A DNA stretch of 64,000 bases from an uncultured Clostridia bacterium (GCA_947039455.1 CAMQZB010000006.1:1-64000); one strand, 5' to 3'; shown: positions 7,764-17,187, counted from the stretch's first letter. Program-made: numbers and translations. Notes: generated by a model not told the origin, from the letters alone.

Positions 7764-8978
7764 TTATTTTGCTAAGATTTTAGTGTCACGAGCGATAACA
7801 AGCTCCTCATTTGTAGGTAAAATAACAATTTTAACCTTAGAGTTTTCGCTTGAGCAAACGCTTGGTCCGTATTTATAAACTTGACCGTCTTTGTACAAAT
7901 TGTTCAAAGCATCATCCATTTCAATACCCATGAATCCAAGAGTATCAAGAGCCTTCTCACGAACCACAGCCGTATTTTCGCCTACACCACCAGTGAAAAC
8001 GATAGCGTCAACGCCACCCATAATACCAGCGTAAGAAGCGATATATTTTTTCACACGATATGAGAAAATATCAATAGCTAAAGTACATCTTAAATCACCC
8101 TTATCATAACCTTCACATAAATCTCTAAAATCAGAAGAAGTTCCTGAAATTCCAAGCATGCCAGATTTTTTATTTAGGTAATTCATAGTTTCAGAAATGT
8201 TCATTCCTGATTTTTTCATAATAAATTCAATACAAGAAGGATCGATATCACCACATCTAGTACCCATTGGAACGCCTTCAAGAGGAGTTAATCCCATAGA
8301 AGTTTCAACGCAAACGCCGTTATTAACAGCAGAGATTGATGAACCATTACCAAGGTGACAGTTGATGATTTTCATGTTCTTGTAATCTTTACCCAAGAAT
8401 TTAGCAACTTCTTCAGAAACAAATTTGTGACTTGTTCCGTGGAAACCGTATTTCTTGATGTTCCATTCAGTGTAAGCTTCGTAAGGTAAACCATACAAAG
8501 AAGCGTGAAGTGGAATAGTTGAGTGGAATGCAGTGTCAAAAACAGCAACATTTGTTTTTCCTGGCATAGCAGCAATACACGCTTCAATTCCAGCAATGTT
8601 AGCTGGTTGGTGTAATGGAGCAAGCTCAGTGTTTTTTACTATTAAAGCCAAAGTTTCGTCTGTAATAACAGCTGAAGCAGTGAAATCAGGGCCAGAGTGA
8701 ACAACTCTGTGTCCAATAGCGTCAATTTCGTTCATGTTATTTAAAACACCGAATTCTTTGTCAGTTAACATGTTTAGAACTAAATTAATAGATTCTACGT
8801 GTGTTGGCATTGGGCTTTCAAATTTAAAACCTTTTCCATCACGACCAGATCCCTTCATAAGTGATCCCTCAGTTCCAATTCTTTCGCAAAGTCCTTTTGC
8901 AATCATTTGCTCGTTATCCATATCAATTAGTTGATACTTTAATGATGAGCTACCAGCATTAATAACTAATACTTTCAT
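7764..8978 (-). CDS. ackA: Acetate kinase
   Basis: 404 aa, the full family length. It interconverts acetyl phosphate + ADP and acetate + ATP. The N-terminal NAGSSSLKY phosphate-binding motif (7-15), FHGTSH and the second ATPase core motif (GGVDAIVFTGGVGEN) are intact. In a fermenting Clostridia it gives ATP from acetyl phosphate. No phosphotransacetylase gene is adjacent. The divergent neighbour tmcAL consumes acetate for tRNA modification, so the pairing may have a metabolic basis (inference). GAGGAG precedes the ATG. Confidence 0.97.
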   Translation of the reverse strand: MKVLVINAGSSSLKYQLIDMDNEQMIAKGLCERIGTEGSLMKGSGRDGKGFKFESPMPTHVESINLVLNMLTDKEFGVLNNMNEIDAIGHRVVHSGPDFTASAVITDETLALIVKNTELAPLHQPANIAGIEACIAAMPGKTNVAVFDTAFHSTIPLHASLYGLPYEAYTEWNIKKYGFHGTSHKFVSEEVAKFLGKDYKNMKIINCHLGNGSSISAVNNGVCVETSMGLTPLEGVPMGTRCGDIDPSCIEFIMKKSGMNISETMNYLNKKSGMLGISGTSSDFRDLCEGYDKGDLRCTLAIDIFSYRVKKYIASYAGIMGGVDAIVFTGGVGENTAVVREKALDTLGFMGIEMDDALNNLYKDGQVYKYGPSVCSSENSKVKIVILPTNEELVIARDTKILAK

Positions 8979-9084
8979 ATTCTTGTTCTCCTCTATGTCT
9001 TTATAAATTTCATTTGCAAAATTTTATAAAATACGTTATCATTAATATTGTAATACAAAAAAAATAAAATGTAAAGGTAATATC

Positions 9085-10362
9085 ATGTCAATAACAGCAA
9101 TAATTTGTGAATTTAATCCATTTCATAATGGACATCAAAAAATAATCCAAAAAGCCAAGGAATTAACCCCTGAAAATGACATTTTATGTCTTATGAGTGG
9201 TAATATTGTGGAACGGGGTGAAATCGCTATTTTGGAGAAAAGCATGAGAGCAAAACTAGCAATTTTAGGTGGAGCTGATATAGTTTTAGAATTACCACAA
9301 ATTTACGCATCAAGTGTAGCGGAAGTTTTTGCTAAAGGCTCAATATCAATTCTATCAAAAATCAAAAATGTAACCCATTTAATGTTCGGATCAGAAATCG
9401 GAAGTATAGAAAAACTTCAACAAGCACAAGAACTTACAAGCATCGAAGATCCGAATTTCCAAGTAATGATAAAAGAATTGCTATCCGCTGGCAACTCATA
9501 CCCAAAAGCCCTGTCACAAGCTATAAATCAATATCACAAAGGAATTATTGACGAAAGCATTTTCACCTCACCAAACAACATTTTGGGGCTTGAATACTTA
9601 AAATATCTGAAATACTCCAAAAGCAAAATAATTCCACTAACAACATTACGTTTAGTAGATGAAAACATCTTCAAATCCGCAACAGAAATTAGAAAATCAG
9701 TGATATCAATCAACACATTCAATAATAACACCCAATTAGAAACAGCAAACTCAAAAGCGGAAAACAAAACTTCACTTAATGCAATAAAAACATCAACACA
9801 ATTACCACTACCACAAAAAGACTTTTTTGAGCTTAAAAACTTCATGCCAACTTGCACATACGATGTTGCGAAAGAATTTAGTAATGAAGAAAAAATATGC
9901 GAAACCCTTTTTGCACTTGTGAAATACGAAATCTTAACTTCCCCACAATCCTTATACAACGCAATGGAAGTTACGGAAGGCATTGAAAACCGTATTGAGA
10001 AAGCAATAGAGAGTGCAACAAACTACACCGACTTTATTCACCAAATAAAATCTAAACGCTACACCATGAGTAAGATTAAACGAATTCTAATTGCAACGCT
10101 ACTTCACCGCACTAAGGAACTTGAAACGCAATCTTACAGTAACATTGACTACGTGAAAGTCCTTGCAGTAAGACGCCAGAAAAAACACCTACTAGCACTC
10201 ACTAGCACCTTGAATTTCATAGTTCGATTTAGCGATTTTGATAAATTACATGAAAACTCAAAAGCCTATTTACAAATGGACAAAACCGCTGATTGGCTCT
10301 TTCAAATTACCAACAACAGAACTTCCACAAAAATTCAGCACCATAATTTATTAATAGTGTAA
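9085..10362 (+). CDS. tmcAL: tRNA(Met) cytidine acetate ligase
   Basis: 425 aa. It activates acetate with ATP (acetyl-AMP) and acetylates the wobble cytidine C34 of elongator tRNA(Met), as shown for Bacillus TmcAL (YlbM). The nucleotidyltransferase fold is clear: EFNPFHNGH (9-17, HIGH-like), MSGNIVERGE, SPNNILGLEYL and SATEIRKS. Between about 220 and 250 there is a low-complexity Asn/Thr/Ser linker, then a helical tRNA-binding domain. Divergent from ackA and followed by ylbJ, which is part of the conserved ylb gene neighbourhood. Confidence 0.93.
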   Translation: MSITAIICEFNPFHNGHQKIIQKAKELTPENDILCLMSGNIVERGEIAILEKSMRAKLAILGGADIVLELPQIYASSVAEVFAKGSISILSKIKNVTHLMFGSEIGSIEKLQQAQELTSIEDPNFQVMIKELLSAGNSYPKALSQAINQYHKGIIDESIFTSPNNILGLEYLKYLKYSKSKIIPLTTLRLVDENIFKSATEIRKSVISINTFNNNTQLETANSKAENKTSLNAIKTSTQLPLPQKDFFELKNFMPTCTYDVAKEFSNEEKICETLFALVKYEILTSPQSLYNAMEVTEGIENRIEKAIESATNYTDFIHQIKSKRYTMSKIKRILIATLLHRTKELETQSYSNIDYVKVLAVRRQKKHLLALTSTLNFIVRFSDFDKLHENSKAYLQMDKTADWLFQITNNRTSTKIQHHNLLIV

Positions 10363-10402
10363 ATTTCGTCATAAAATCACACCGCTATCATAAAATAGAA
10401 GT

Positions 10403-11383
10403 GTGAAAAAAGTTAATATAAAGAAAAATTTAATATCGATAGTGTTATTTTTAATGATTGGTTTAATATTGTTTAAACCACAAGAATACACAGCTGAAGC
10501 TCTAAAAGGGTTTGAAGTATGGTACCGTTTTGTACTGCCCGCTTTATTCCCTTTTTTCTATATCACAAAACTCCTAACTTCTCTTGGAATGATTGAACGT
10601 ATTGCAACAAAGTGCCAATTTCTTACTGCAAAGCTCTTTAACGCGCCACCAATCACCGCCCATATAATGTTAATGAGCTACCTGTCTGGCTATCCTATCG
10701 GGGCAAAACTCATAGGCGAAAGTTACGACAGCGGATTAATATCTAAAGAAGACGGTGAGAAAATTTCTATTTTATGTAGCAGTTCAGGACTGATTTTTAT
10801 TATAGGAACAATAGGCGGACTAATGCTAGGCGCTATCGGAATTGGAATAGCGTTGTACGTTGCCCACTTACTGTCATGTCTGATTATGGGAATAGTTATG
10901 GGTCGAAAAAGTAAAAAGCCATCTTCTTTTGCATATAGTTTGCAAGTAAAAAACTACGATGATATTTTGGGAGAAACAATCTATTCTTCCGTGATTTCAA
11001 TATTAATCGTAGGCGGTTACATTTCCCTTTTCTACATGGTGTTTCACATGGTAGACAAAACTCAAATACTTATGCCACTTGAATGGCTGATAAACCAAGT
11101 TCTAACACCAATTACTGGTAGTGAAGACGTTGGAAGTCATATAATTCAAGGACTGTTTGAAGCAACTCAAGGCTGTGCAAGTATCGCAAAATTAGATAAT
11201 AAAGTGATAGCAGGGGGAATCATGTGTGGGATAATCACATTTGGCGGACTTTCTATCAACCTACAAGCAATGACATACCTTTCAAAAGCAAAAATAAAGC
11301 CGATTAAATACTTATTAAGAAAAGTAATTCAATCAGCTTTAGCAGTTGGTATTTATTCAATTATCGCAGTTATCTTCTTGTGA
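10403..11383 (+). CDS. ylbJ: Sporulation integral membrane protein YlbJ-like
   Basis: A 326-aa polytopic membrane protein (about eight hydrophobic segments) with Gate/nucleoside-recognition domain features: GFEVWYRFVLPALFPFFYI, SGYPIGAKL, and a second repeat near the C-terminus (GGIMCGIITFGGLSINLQ). YlbJ is a sporulation membrane protein of Bacillus needed for normal spore resistance. It starts with GTG at 10403 with only a weak AGAAG upstream, 40 bases after tmcAL, so coupling to that gene is possible. TGA is the stop codon. It sits next to coaD and tmcAL as in Bacillus. Confidence 0.85.
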   Translation: MKKVNIKKNLISIVLFLMIGLILFKPQEYTAEALKGFEVWYRFVLPALFPFFYITKLLTSLGMIERIATKCQFLTAKLFNAPPITAHIMLMSYLSGYPIGAKLIGESYDSGLISKEDGEKISILCSSSGLIFIIGTIGGLMLGAIGIGIALYVAHLLSCLIMGIVMGRKSKKPSSFAYSLQVKNYDDILGETIYSSVISILIVGGYISLFYMVFHMVDKTQILMPLEWLINQVLTPITGSEDVGSHIIQGLFEATQGCASIAKLDNKVIAGGIMCGIITFGGLSINLQAMTYLSKAKIKPIKYLLRKVIQSALAVGIYSIIAVIFL

Positions 11384-11514
11384 TAATAACAATTTTATTA
11401 TTATAATATACGTAGTTTTAGTCTTTGAATAATATATTTTCCATTACAACTATTGCAGTAACTACATAATATCAAAGCAACCACGTTTTTAATCATCAAT
11501 CAAAAACTGAATAA

Positions 11515-11991
11515 CTACCCCAATCTTTTTATAAGATAATCATTCACAACCTTAGGAACAAAAGGTGAAAAATCACCCTTATAACTCATTAATTCACGTA
11601 CTGCAGAAGAACTTATGTGATAAAGCTCTTGTCTAGCAGCTAGAAAAACAGTATCAATTTTAGCCTGTAATTTCTTATTTACCATGTCAAGGTTAGCCTC
11701 ATAATCGAAATCTTTTCCGTCACGAACTCCTCTGACAATAGAGAAAGCATCAAGTTTTTCGCACAAATCAGCAGTTAATCCGCTGTAAGTCATAACCTGA
11801 ATTTCAGGAATATCGCAAAACACTAACTTAGCCATTTCCACTCGTTCATCAAGTGAAAAGGTTGAGTTTTTTGTTTTATTATCCATTATAACAAAGTAAA
11901 CTTTATCAAAAACTTTCAAAGCACGGTGAACAATATCCACATGCCCTAAAGTAATAGGATCGAAAGTTCCGTTAAAAATACAACTAGCCAT
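11515..11991 (-). CDS. coaD: Phosphopantetheine adenylyltransferase
   Basis: 158 aa. It makes dephospho-CoA from 4'-phosphopantetheine and ATP, the penultimate CoA step. The N-terminal FNGTFDPITLGH contains the T/HxGH nucleotidyltransferase motif (H17), with RGVRDGKDFDYE and ISSSAVRELM later. The ATG at 11991 gives the canonical N-terminus and follows GGTGA; upstream in-frame starts would add seven residues inside rsmD. It overlaps the 3' end of rsmD by eight bases, the classical rsmD-coaD pair. Confidence 0.96.
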   Translation of the reverse strand: MASCIFNGTFDPITLGHVDIVHRALKVFDKVYFVIMDNKTKNSTFSLDERVEMAKLVFCDIPEIQVMTYSGLTADLCEKLDAFSIVRGVRDGKDFDYEANLDMVNKKLQAKIDTVFLAARQELYHISSSAVRELMSYKGDFSPFVPKVVNDYLIKRLG

Positions 11992-12724
11992 TGTAATCAC
12001 CATTAGAATCAAAATCGTCCATAATGTTTCTTGGCTTCTTAGTTTTTTTATTAAGTTTCACCGAAATTTTCGAAGCAGCTCTTGCAGCTTCTCTATTTGC
12101 AACGTTAGTAGAAACTTTTTCCACAACTTCTAAAGGATCAATTTCAGTTACTTCCACAACTCTATTAGGGTCATATACACCGATACGGAAGAATCTGAAA
12201 TAGCAAATGCCGTAACGTCTTTTGTCGTACATATCCAATCCGTTAACGTCAATTTCTTTTCTATTAAATTCGTCACCACTTTCCAAAATAGCAATACCGC
12301 CTTCTTTCAAAAGACCGCTTTTTGCAATAATCTCAAGTGCCTCAACGCCGTAAGTAGTACGGTAAGGTGGATCAAGAAAAATAATATCGAATTGTTTTTT
12401 AAAGTCAATTAGTTTATTTAAAACATACATAGCAGGAATGTTATAAAGTTCCACTTCAGCCCCAAGATGTGCTGCGTTATTCTTAATTAGGTCACAACTT
12501 TGCTTTGACTTGTCACTCATAACAACGCTATTAGCACCACGAGAAAGAGCCTCAAAGCCAACACTGCCAGAGCCAGCAAAAAGGTCAAGCATGTCGCACC
12601 CAACAACGCGAGTTTGCAAAATAGAGAACAATGCCTCACGAGCCATGTCTGAAGTTGGACGAATGTCCTTGCCTCTAAAATCATATAGTACTTTACCACG
12701 ATATTTTCCTGAAATAATTCTCAT
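11984..12724 (-). CDS. rsmD: 16S rRNA (guanine966-N2)-methyltransferase, with C-terminal extension
   Basis: 246 aa. MRIISGKYRG opens the protein, followed by RPTSDMAREALF, the SAM loop DLFAGSGSVG (47-56) and the catalytic DPPY (118-121). Typical RsmD ends near residue 185; here about 60 further residues follow, acidic then Lys-rich (KISVKLNKKTKKPRN) and ending in Asp/Asn. The tail is not a known domain to me and may be disordered RNA-contact sequence. The ATG at 12724 matches the family N-terminus; an earlier ATG lies within the ribosome binding site. Translationally coupled to coaD. Confidence 0.95.
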   Translation of the reverse strand: MRIISGKYRGKVLYDFRGKDIRPTSDMAREALFSILQTRVVGCDMLDLFAGSGSVGFEALSRGANSVVMSDKSKQSCDLIKNNAAHLGAEVELYNIPAMYVLNKLIDFKKQFDIIFLDPPYRTTYGVEALEIIAKSGLLKEGGIAILESGDEFNRKEIDVNGLDMYDKRRYGICYFRFFRIGVYDPNRVVEVTEIDPLEVVEKVSTNVANREAARAASKISVKLNKKTKKPRNIMDDFDSNGDYNG

Positions 12725-12820
12725 CTTAATTAGTATCTCCAATTCTTTATATTACTTTATTCTTTAGTTTATTTTTAGTTAATTTAAATCTATATGCTAT
12801 TAGTATTTCACGCTACGCAA

Positions 12821-13510
12821 TCAAATATTACCTTGATTATCTATTATACCACTATCTGTTATAATTAAATCAAGCGCCACATCGAATTGATCCAATGGAA
12901 CATATTCAAGTTGCTGACAGTGAAAAGCTATCCCAACTTTCAGCTGGTTTTTGTTTTCAAAATACCTATCGTAAAATCCTTTTCCACGCCCTAATCTTGC
13001 TAGATTTTCATCAAACCCTAAAAGAGGTACAATAACAATATCCGCATAAAAATTTTCCACCGCATCTCTATTATCCAAACAATCCAATTCCTTTTTTTTC
13101 AATAAGGGTTCGAAAATATTATATTTATTAAGGGCGAATTTAGTTTCGCTGTCTATAGTGTATTCAAATAAGAAGTTGTCCTTAATTACAGGAACGGAAA
13201 CTTCCCAATTCCATTTCAACAATTCCTCAATGACCCCACGAGTATTAGGTTCAAACTGGTGAGACAGGAAAATAAAAACCTTTTTACGGCTATCAGCATT
13301 TTCAAATCGCAACTGATTTTCCGCTGATGTTTTAACAACCTCTACCCCAAAAGGAGCAGAAGTTTTTTCAAAAGCATCATCACTCATAACACTTGCAAGA
13401 AATTTCAAAACCCTTCTTTCAATAATTTTTGAAGCGGTATTTTTTTCTAATTGGCTAAGAGATTTTAGTCTATATTTAATTTCATTTCGCAATACAATTT
13501 TTGTCAACAT
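12821..13510 (-). CDS. 5-formyltetrahydrofolate cyclo-ligase
   Basis: 229 aa, long for the family (about 190). It converts 5-formyl-THF to 5,10-methenyl-THF with ATP. The signature RLGRGKGFYDRYF (172-184) and VPLLGFDENL are intact, and the N-terminal helix RNEIKYRLKSLS matches. An insert of roughly 30 residues (about 42-72, MSDDAFEKTSAPFG and on) is unusual. The gene begins inside the last 29 bases of alr, in another frame, so translational coupling is likely. The C-terminus LIITDSG(I) is canonical. Confidence 0.93.
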   Translation of the reverse strand: MLTKIVLRNEIKYRLKSLSQLEKNTASKIIERRVLKFLASVMSDDAFEKTSAPFGVEVVKTSAENQLRFENADSRKKVFIFLSHQFEPNTRGVIEELLKWNWEVSVPVIKDNFLFEYTIDSETKFALNKYNIFEPLLKKKELDCLDNRDAVENFYADIVIVPLLGFDENLARLGRGKGFYDRYFENKNQLKVGIAFHCQQLEYVPLDQFDVALDLIITDSGIIDNQGNI

Positions 13511-14558
13511 CTACTCTTCTCACTCTTGATGAAATTGACGTTAAAACGTCGTAAGGAATGGTATCAAGTCTACTTGCTATAGAAGAAATAGACAGGCGAT
13601 TTTCGTTTATAATTTCTACTTGGTCAAAAAGTTCGCAATGAACATTAGATACATCGCAAAACAAAACGTCCATGCAAATATTCCCTATTATATCACAAAA
13701 CGAGCCATTTACCAATACTTTTCCGTTGTTTCCAAGTTTTCTTATTGAAATATCACCATAACCACAATCCACAACAGCAACACGCATAGTTTTTTTTGCG
13801 ATATATCCGAAATCGTACCCAACGCAATCATACTTATTTACGTTATTAATACTTAAAATTCTGCCAGTAAGTTTAAAACACTGTTGCAATCCAAGGGGAT
13901 TTTCTATAGCGCCAAGAGCCATAATACCGCTTCTAAAGCCTGTGAACTTATTAGGCAACTTATGTAATTCATTGGCAGTATAATTGTTAAAAGACAAATG
14001 ACAAGGCACTTTCGCACGAGTTATTGACGTAAGAAATTTTACAATTTGAGTATCACAAGTAGCGCTGTCGCTAGATAGCAAATGAGTGTAAGCACCCTCA
14101 ACAGCAATTCTATTGTCGTATGCAAAACACAAAGCCTCGTTCACATTGCGATACCCAATCATACCAAAACGACTCATACCGCTTTCAATTTTCAGTTCCA
14201 CACGAGGAGAAATCCCCTTGAGTTTAGCCAAGCGATTAATTTGTTGAAGCTCAGCCAAAGAAGTTACGGTGATGGTATAACCGTTCACAATACTTTGCTC
14301 CATTTCCCTTACACTTTGAGGCAAGAAACACAAAATACGCAATCTATCGGAGAACATCGCCACTTGATTAGCCTCATCTACAGTAGCTACAGCCACTTTT
14401 TTTACCAAAGAATTGACTCTTGGAATAATGACTTTTGCCGATAATCCATAGCAATTCGCCTTGGCAACATACATCAAAGACTTGTCACGCCCAATAGTAT
14501 TTTGTATCGTTCTAATATTATTTTGAAACACACTACCCATTACTTTTAATTCAGCCAT
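13482..14558 (-). CDS. alr: Alanine racemase
   Basis: 358 aa PLP enzyme making D-alanine for peptidoglycan. PLP Lys33 lies in VAKANCYG, the barrel motif RVELKIESGMSRFG (119-132) is clear, and the C-terminal domain has VGYDFGY (246-252) with the catalytic Tyr248, then VVDCGYGDI and GNICMDVLF. The second-subunit motif GRTY is altered to DFGY. GAGGTGA precedes the ATG. With dacF downstream on the same strand it contributes to wall or cortex metabolism. Confidence 0.93.
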   Translation of the reverse strand: MAELKVMGSVFQNNIRTIQNTIGRDKSLMYVAKANCYGLSAKVIIPRVNSLVKKVAVATVDEANQVAMFSDRLRILCFLPQSVREMEQSIVNGYTITVTSLAELQQINRLAKLKGISPRVELKIESGMSRFGMIGYRNVNEALCFAYDNRIAVEGAYTHLLSSDSATCDTQIVKFLTSITRAKVPCHLSFNNYTANELHKLPNKFTGFRSGIMALGAIENPLGLQQCFKLTGRILSINNVNKYDCVGYDFGYIAKKTMRVAVVDCGYGDISIRKLGNNGKVLVNGSFCDIIGNICMDVLFCDVSNVHCELFDQVEIINENRLSISSIASRLDTIPYDVLTSISSRVRRVDVDKNCIAK

Positions 14559-14761
14559 AGCTTTTTCACCTCACACTTGTATTCAAAATATCTTATGAGA
14601 CAGTTCGTCCAAATATGCTATATCACAAGGAAATAAATTTAAAACAATTCTAATTGAGTAAAAAATATAAACTATATAAAATCACAAAAGTAAATTCACA
14701 CAATGGGAATTAAAATCATATACTTAAATGAATATATATGATACACGGAGGCAACAAACAC

Positions 14762-15256
14762 ATGAAACCACAGTCAAATTTACAATTAGATGTTCCATAC
14801 CCAAAAATCATCAGAAGCGAAAACAACCCATTTTACGTTTCTTTACTTCAAAATTTATACGCTGATAACAAAGGCGAGCTTTCAGCGATTTTACAATATA
14901 CATACCAAACTTCAATTTTTTCAAAATCCAGCAAAGAAATTGCAAAAACCATTATGGGAATAGCAATTGTAGAGATGGATCACATGGCGGAATTAGCCAA
15001 CGCAATCATCTGCTTTGGTGGAGATCCGCAGTACCGAAACAGCAAAGGAATTTTTTACAATACCAAAGAAATTTGTTATTGCAACGACCAAACTGGAATG
15101 TTACTATCCGATTTGCAAAATGAAAAATACGCAATAAAAGCCTATGGCGACACAGCATCAATGGTTCCAGACCAAACCTTAAAAGCACTACTTCTTCACA
15201 TACAAGCGGAAGAAGAAATGCACCAACACGCAATCGAAAAACTTCTTTTTTGCTAG
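14762..15256 (+). CDS. Ferritin-like di-iron/manganese protein
   Basis: 164 aa forming a four-helix bundle: GELSAILQYTYQ (helix 1 Glu), VEMDHMAEL (ExxH), a long loop with two Cys near ICYCNDQ, and EEEMHQHAIEKL (ExxH). The Glu/ExxH spacing is that of a dinuclear metal site, as in rubrerythrin, manganese catalase and CotJC-like proteins. Which of these it is cannot be decided here; oxidative-stress defence or a spore-coat-like catalase role are both possible. The ATG at 14762 follows GGAGG by ten bases; an ATG 24 bases earlier has no site. Monocistronic, ending at a strong terminator. Confidence 0.75.
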   Translation: MKPQSNLQLDVPYPKIIRSENNPFYVSLLQNLYADNKGELSAILQYTYQTSIFSKSSKEIAKTIMGIAIVEMDHMAELANAIICFGGDPQYRNSKGIFYNTKEICYCNDQTGMLLSDLQNEKYAIKAYGDTASMVPDQTLKALLLHIQAEEEMHQHAIEKLLFC

Positions 15257-15300
15257 TTAAAACTACACTTTGCAAATAATTCAATATATAACACATAAAA

Positions 15301-15344
15301 AAATGGCAAGTTTCCTAAAATCATAGGACACTTGCCATTTTGCA
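15301..15344. terminator. Bidirectional terminator between converging genes
   Basis: AAATGGCAAG (15301-15310) pairs with CTTGCCATTT (15331-15340), with an inner TCCTA/TAGGA stem and T-rich flanks on both strands. It separates the ferritin-like gene and the DUF2804-like gene. Confidence 0.88.
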
Positions 15345-15369
15345 TTATTTATTCATTATATATATGGAA

Positions 15370-16386
15370 TTAAATTGATTCTGTGATAACAAATTCAGCA
15401 ACCAAGTTTTCAAATTCAACTTTGCCACCATCATTAACATTACAAAACCCTTCAATAAGAGCATTATATTTTTTAACACTGCCAACAACTTTTTTAAACA
15501 AACTTTTTCTCTCAGCAACATTTTCCTCAAAAGGAGAAACCGAAATTCTAAAATTTCTATCATAAGAAGAAATTACCCAAGGGTTCATAGGGTTTTCATA
15601 GTCAATTTCAACTTTCATAGATTTAAAATTATGAAGAACGCCGTCATAAGAAAAAGTACAAGCATTGATAGTATTGCCATCATTGAAGATAGTAAGACCA
15701 AAAGGTTTTTCGTTTATTTCACCTGATGTAATAGATTGAACCACCTTGATTTGTTGAGGCAAAATACCACGCCCGTAAAATAGACTTGCTGAATTTTTCT
15801 TAGTATTAAAGAAGAAAGACATAGCACCAAATTTCGCAAAACCGCTAGTTTGCATAGCCAACCTATTCTCCACCACCAAGAAGTTCTCAAGGTCTTGAAA
15901 ACCATTCACTGACGCGAAAGATTTTGTGTTACCGTTAATCAAAGTAATGTCAAGATCGCATTGACCAATATTCGGCTCAATCAAATTAGCACGAAGACGT
16001 CTAGTACCTTTTTTCACTTCAAAGTTCAAGCTAAAACCGTCCTCAGCAACCTGAAGTGACTTACGTTCATTGCCGAAATTTTCCAAAGAAAACTCTTGTG
16101 GAATTTTCATTTTACGGTGAATATTTATTCTATGATTTGACAAATACTCAAAAATACGCCATTCCAGTTCTAAAAACTTACCATTCTTTTTCACTGAAAT
16201 AGACATAGCAAATTCAGCAGAAGAAACTTTAACAATTTCCCATGCGGACAAATATTTACTCATTTTTTCATTAGCTTGAATTTCGAATTCAGGGTAAACA
16301 CAAGTGTGGAAACCCGCCATATTGCTTTTCAGTTTACCGCTGTCATCAAGAATATCAACAGCTAAAATATTCACATTATCTTTCAT
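15370..16386 (-). CDS. DUF2804-like protein
   Basis: A 338-aa soluble, beta-rich protein without signal peptide or membrane helix. The C-terminal segment MNPWVISSYDRNFRISVSP and the earlier NGFQDLENFLVVENRL resemble the DUF2804 pattern (a PW-I-S-D-GRF-L-F-P signature), a family of unknown function with a lipocalin-like fold. GGAGATG precedes the ATG. It follows queH by 15 bases and is probably the last gene of the NYN / small ORF / queH / DUF2804 transcription unit. The family call is from memory of the motif and moderately sure. Confidence 0.55.
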   Translation of the reverse strand: MKDNVNILAVDILDDSGKLKSNMAGFHTCVYPEFEIQANEKMSKYLSAWEIVKVSSAEFAMSISVKKNGKFLELEWRIFEYLSNHRINIHRKMKIPQEFSLENFGNERKSLQVAEDGFSLNFEVKKGTRRLRANLIEPNIGQCDLDITLINGNTKSFASVNGFQDLENFLVVENRLAMQTSGFAKFGAMSFFFNTKKNSASLFYGRGILPQQIKVVQSITSGEINEKPFGLTIFNDGNTINACTFSYDGVLHNFKSMKVEIDYENPMNPWVISSYDRNFRISVSPFEENVAERKSLFKKVVGSVKKYNALIEGFCNVNDGGKVEFENLVAEFVITESI

Positions 16387-16401
16387 AATACATCTCCAAA
16401 A

Positions 16402-16938
16402 CTAAACTCTTTTTGAAAATTCACAGCCACAAAAATTTTGTCTATAAACATTAAGTTCACAGCTTTTTTTCGTAGATTTCAAATAACCATCATTTTTTTT
16501 AAAATCGCCACCAAAGTATCCAACATGATACATTTTCGACAAATTTTCGCCTATATTTTTAATATGCTTAAAGTTTTTGTGGGGTGAAACGGATAAAGTA
16601 GAGTCAAAAAAATCGAAATTCAAATCACTAGCAAGTTTAGCGGTAGCTTCCAAACGAAGTTCCACGCACTTTTCGCATCTTAATCCACGTTCTGGTTGAT
16701 CCTCTAACCCCTTAGCAACATCCAAAAACTCGTTATAATTATATTCCGCAACAATAAGGTCAACGGACTTATAATGTTCACCAAGGACATTTTTCACTTC
16801 CAAAAGACGTTTATTATATTCCAACTCATCGTAAGTATTGGGGTTATAATAATAAGCAGTCACTTGAAAATCATCTACTAAACGATCTAAACAACCTAGC
16901 ATACAGGGTGCACAGCACACTTGCAACAACAATTTCAT
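16402..16938 (-). CDS. queH: Epoxyqueuosine reductase QueH
   Basis: 178 aa. It reduces epoxyqueuosine to queuosine in tRNA, the non-B12 alternative to QueG (DUF208 family). All expected cysteines are visible: CCAPC (8-12), RCEKC (87-91) and the C-terminal FCGC (169-172), which bind an Fe-S cluster and a second metal; FKKNDGY is the conserved middle motif. AAGGAG precedes the ATG. The other late queuosine genes of this window, queA and tgt, lie 39 kb away, so the pathway is split. Confidence 0.92.
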   Translation of the reverse strand: MKLLLQVCCAPCMLGCLDRLVDDFQVTAYYYNPNTYDELEYNKRLLEVKNVLGEHYKSVDLIVAEYNYNEFLDVAKGLEDQPERGLRCEKCVELRLEATAKLASDLNFDFFDSTLSVSPHKNFKHIKNIGENLSKMYHVGYFGGDFKKNDGYLKSTKKSCELNVYRQNFCGCEFSKRV

Positions 16939-16969
16939 TTACGCTCCTTCATGGCAAAAACCACTGACT

Positions 16970-17134
16970 TCACCAATCTTCCTTAACATCAAGTTTGATG
17001 TCGGAATAGAATTCCTTGTACTCTTCTCGATAGTCTTTCACCCTGTCACGTTCCTCAAAGTCTTGTCTTTCAAAGTCCTTGATACCGTCCTCGTCCATAA
17101 GTTCAGACATTCTAAGTTGGGATAATTTATCCAT
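16970..17134 (-). CDS. 54-aa highly charged acidic protein, hypothetical
   Basis: A short ORF (start 17134, TGA stop) with a GAGGG ribosome site nine bases upstream. It begins MDKLSQLRMSELMDEDG and continues as one strongly charged helix rich in Asp, Glu, Arg and Lys (FERQDFEERDRVKDYREEYK), ending KEDW. There is no signal, no membrane helix and no Cys. It sits between the NYN-LOTUS gene (53 bases upstream) and queH (31 bases downstream) in the same direction, so it is probably part of that operon. A partner-binding or nucleic-acid-associated role would be a guess. Confidence 0.6.
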   Translation of the reverse strand: MDKLSQLRMSELMDEDGIKDFERQDFEERDRVKDYREEYKEFYSDIKLDVKEDW

Positions 17135-17187
17135 AAACCCTCTTTTGTTTCTATATACATACTGATTAAAAAACCAATAATTTCTTA

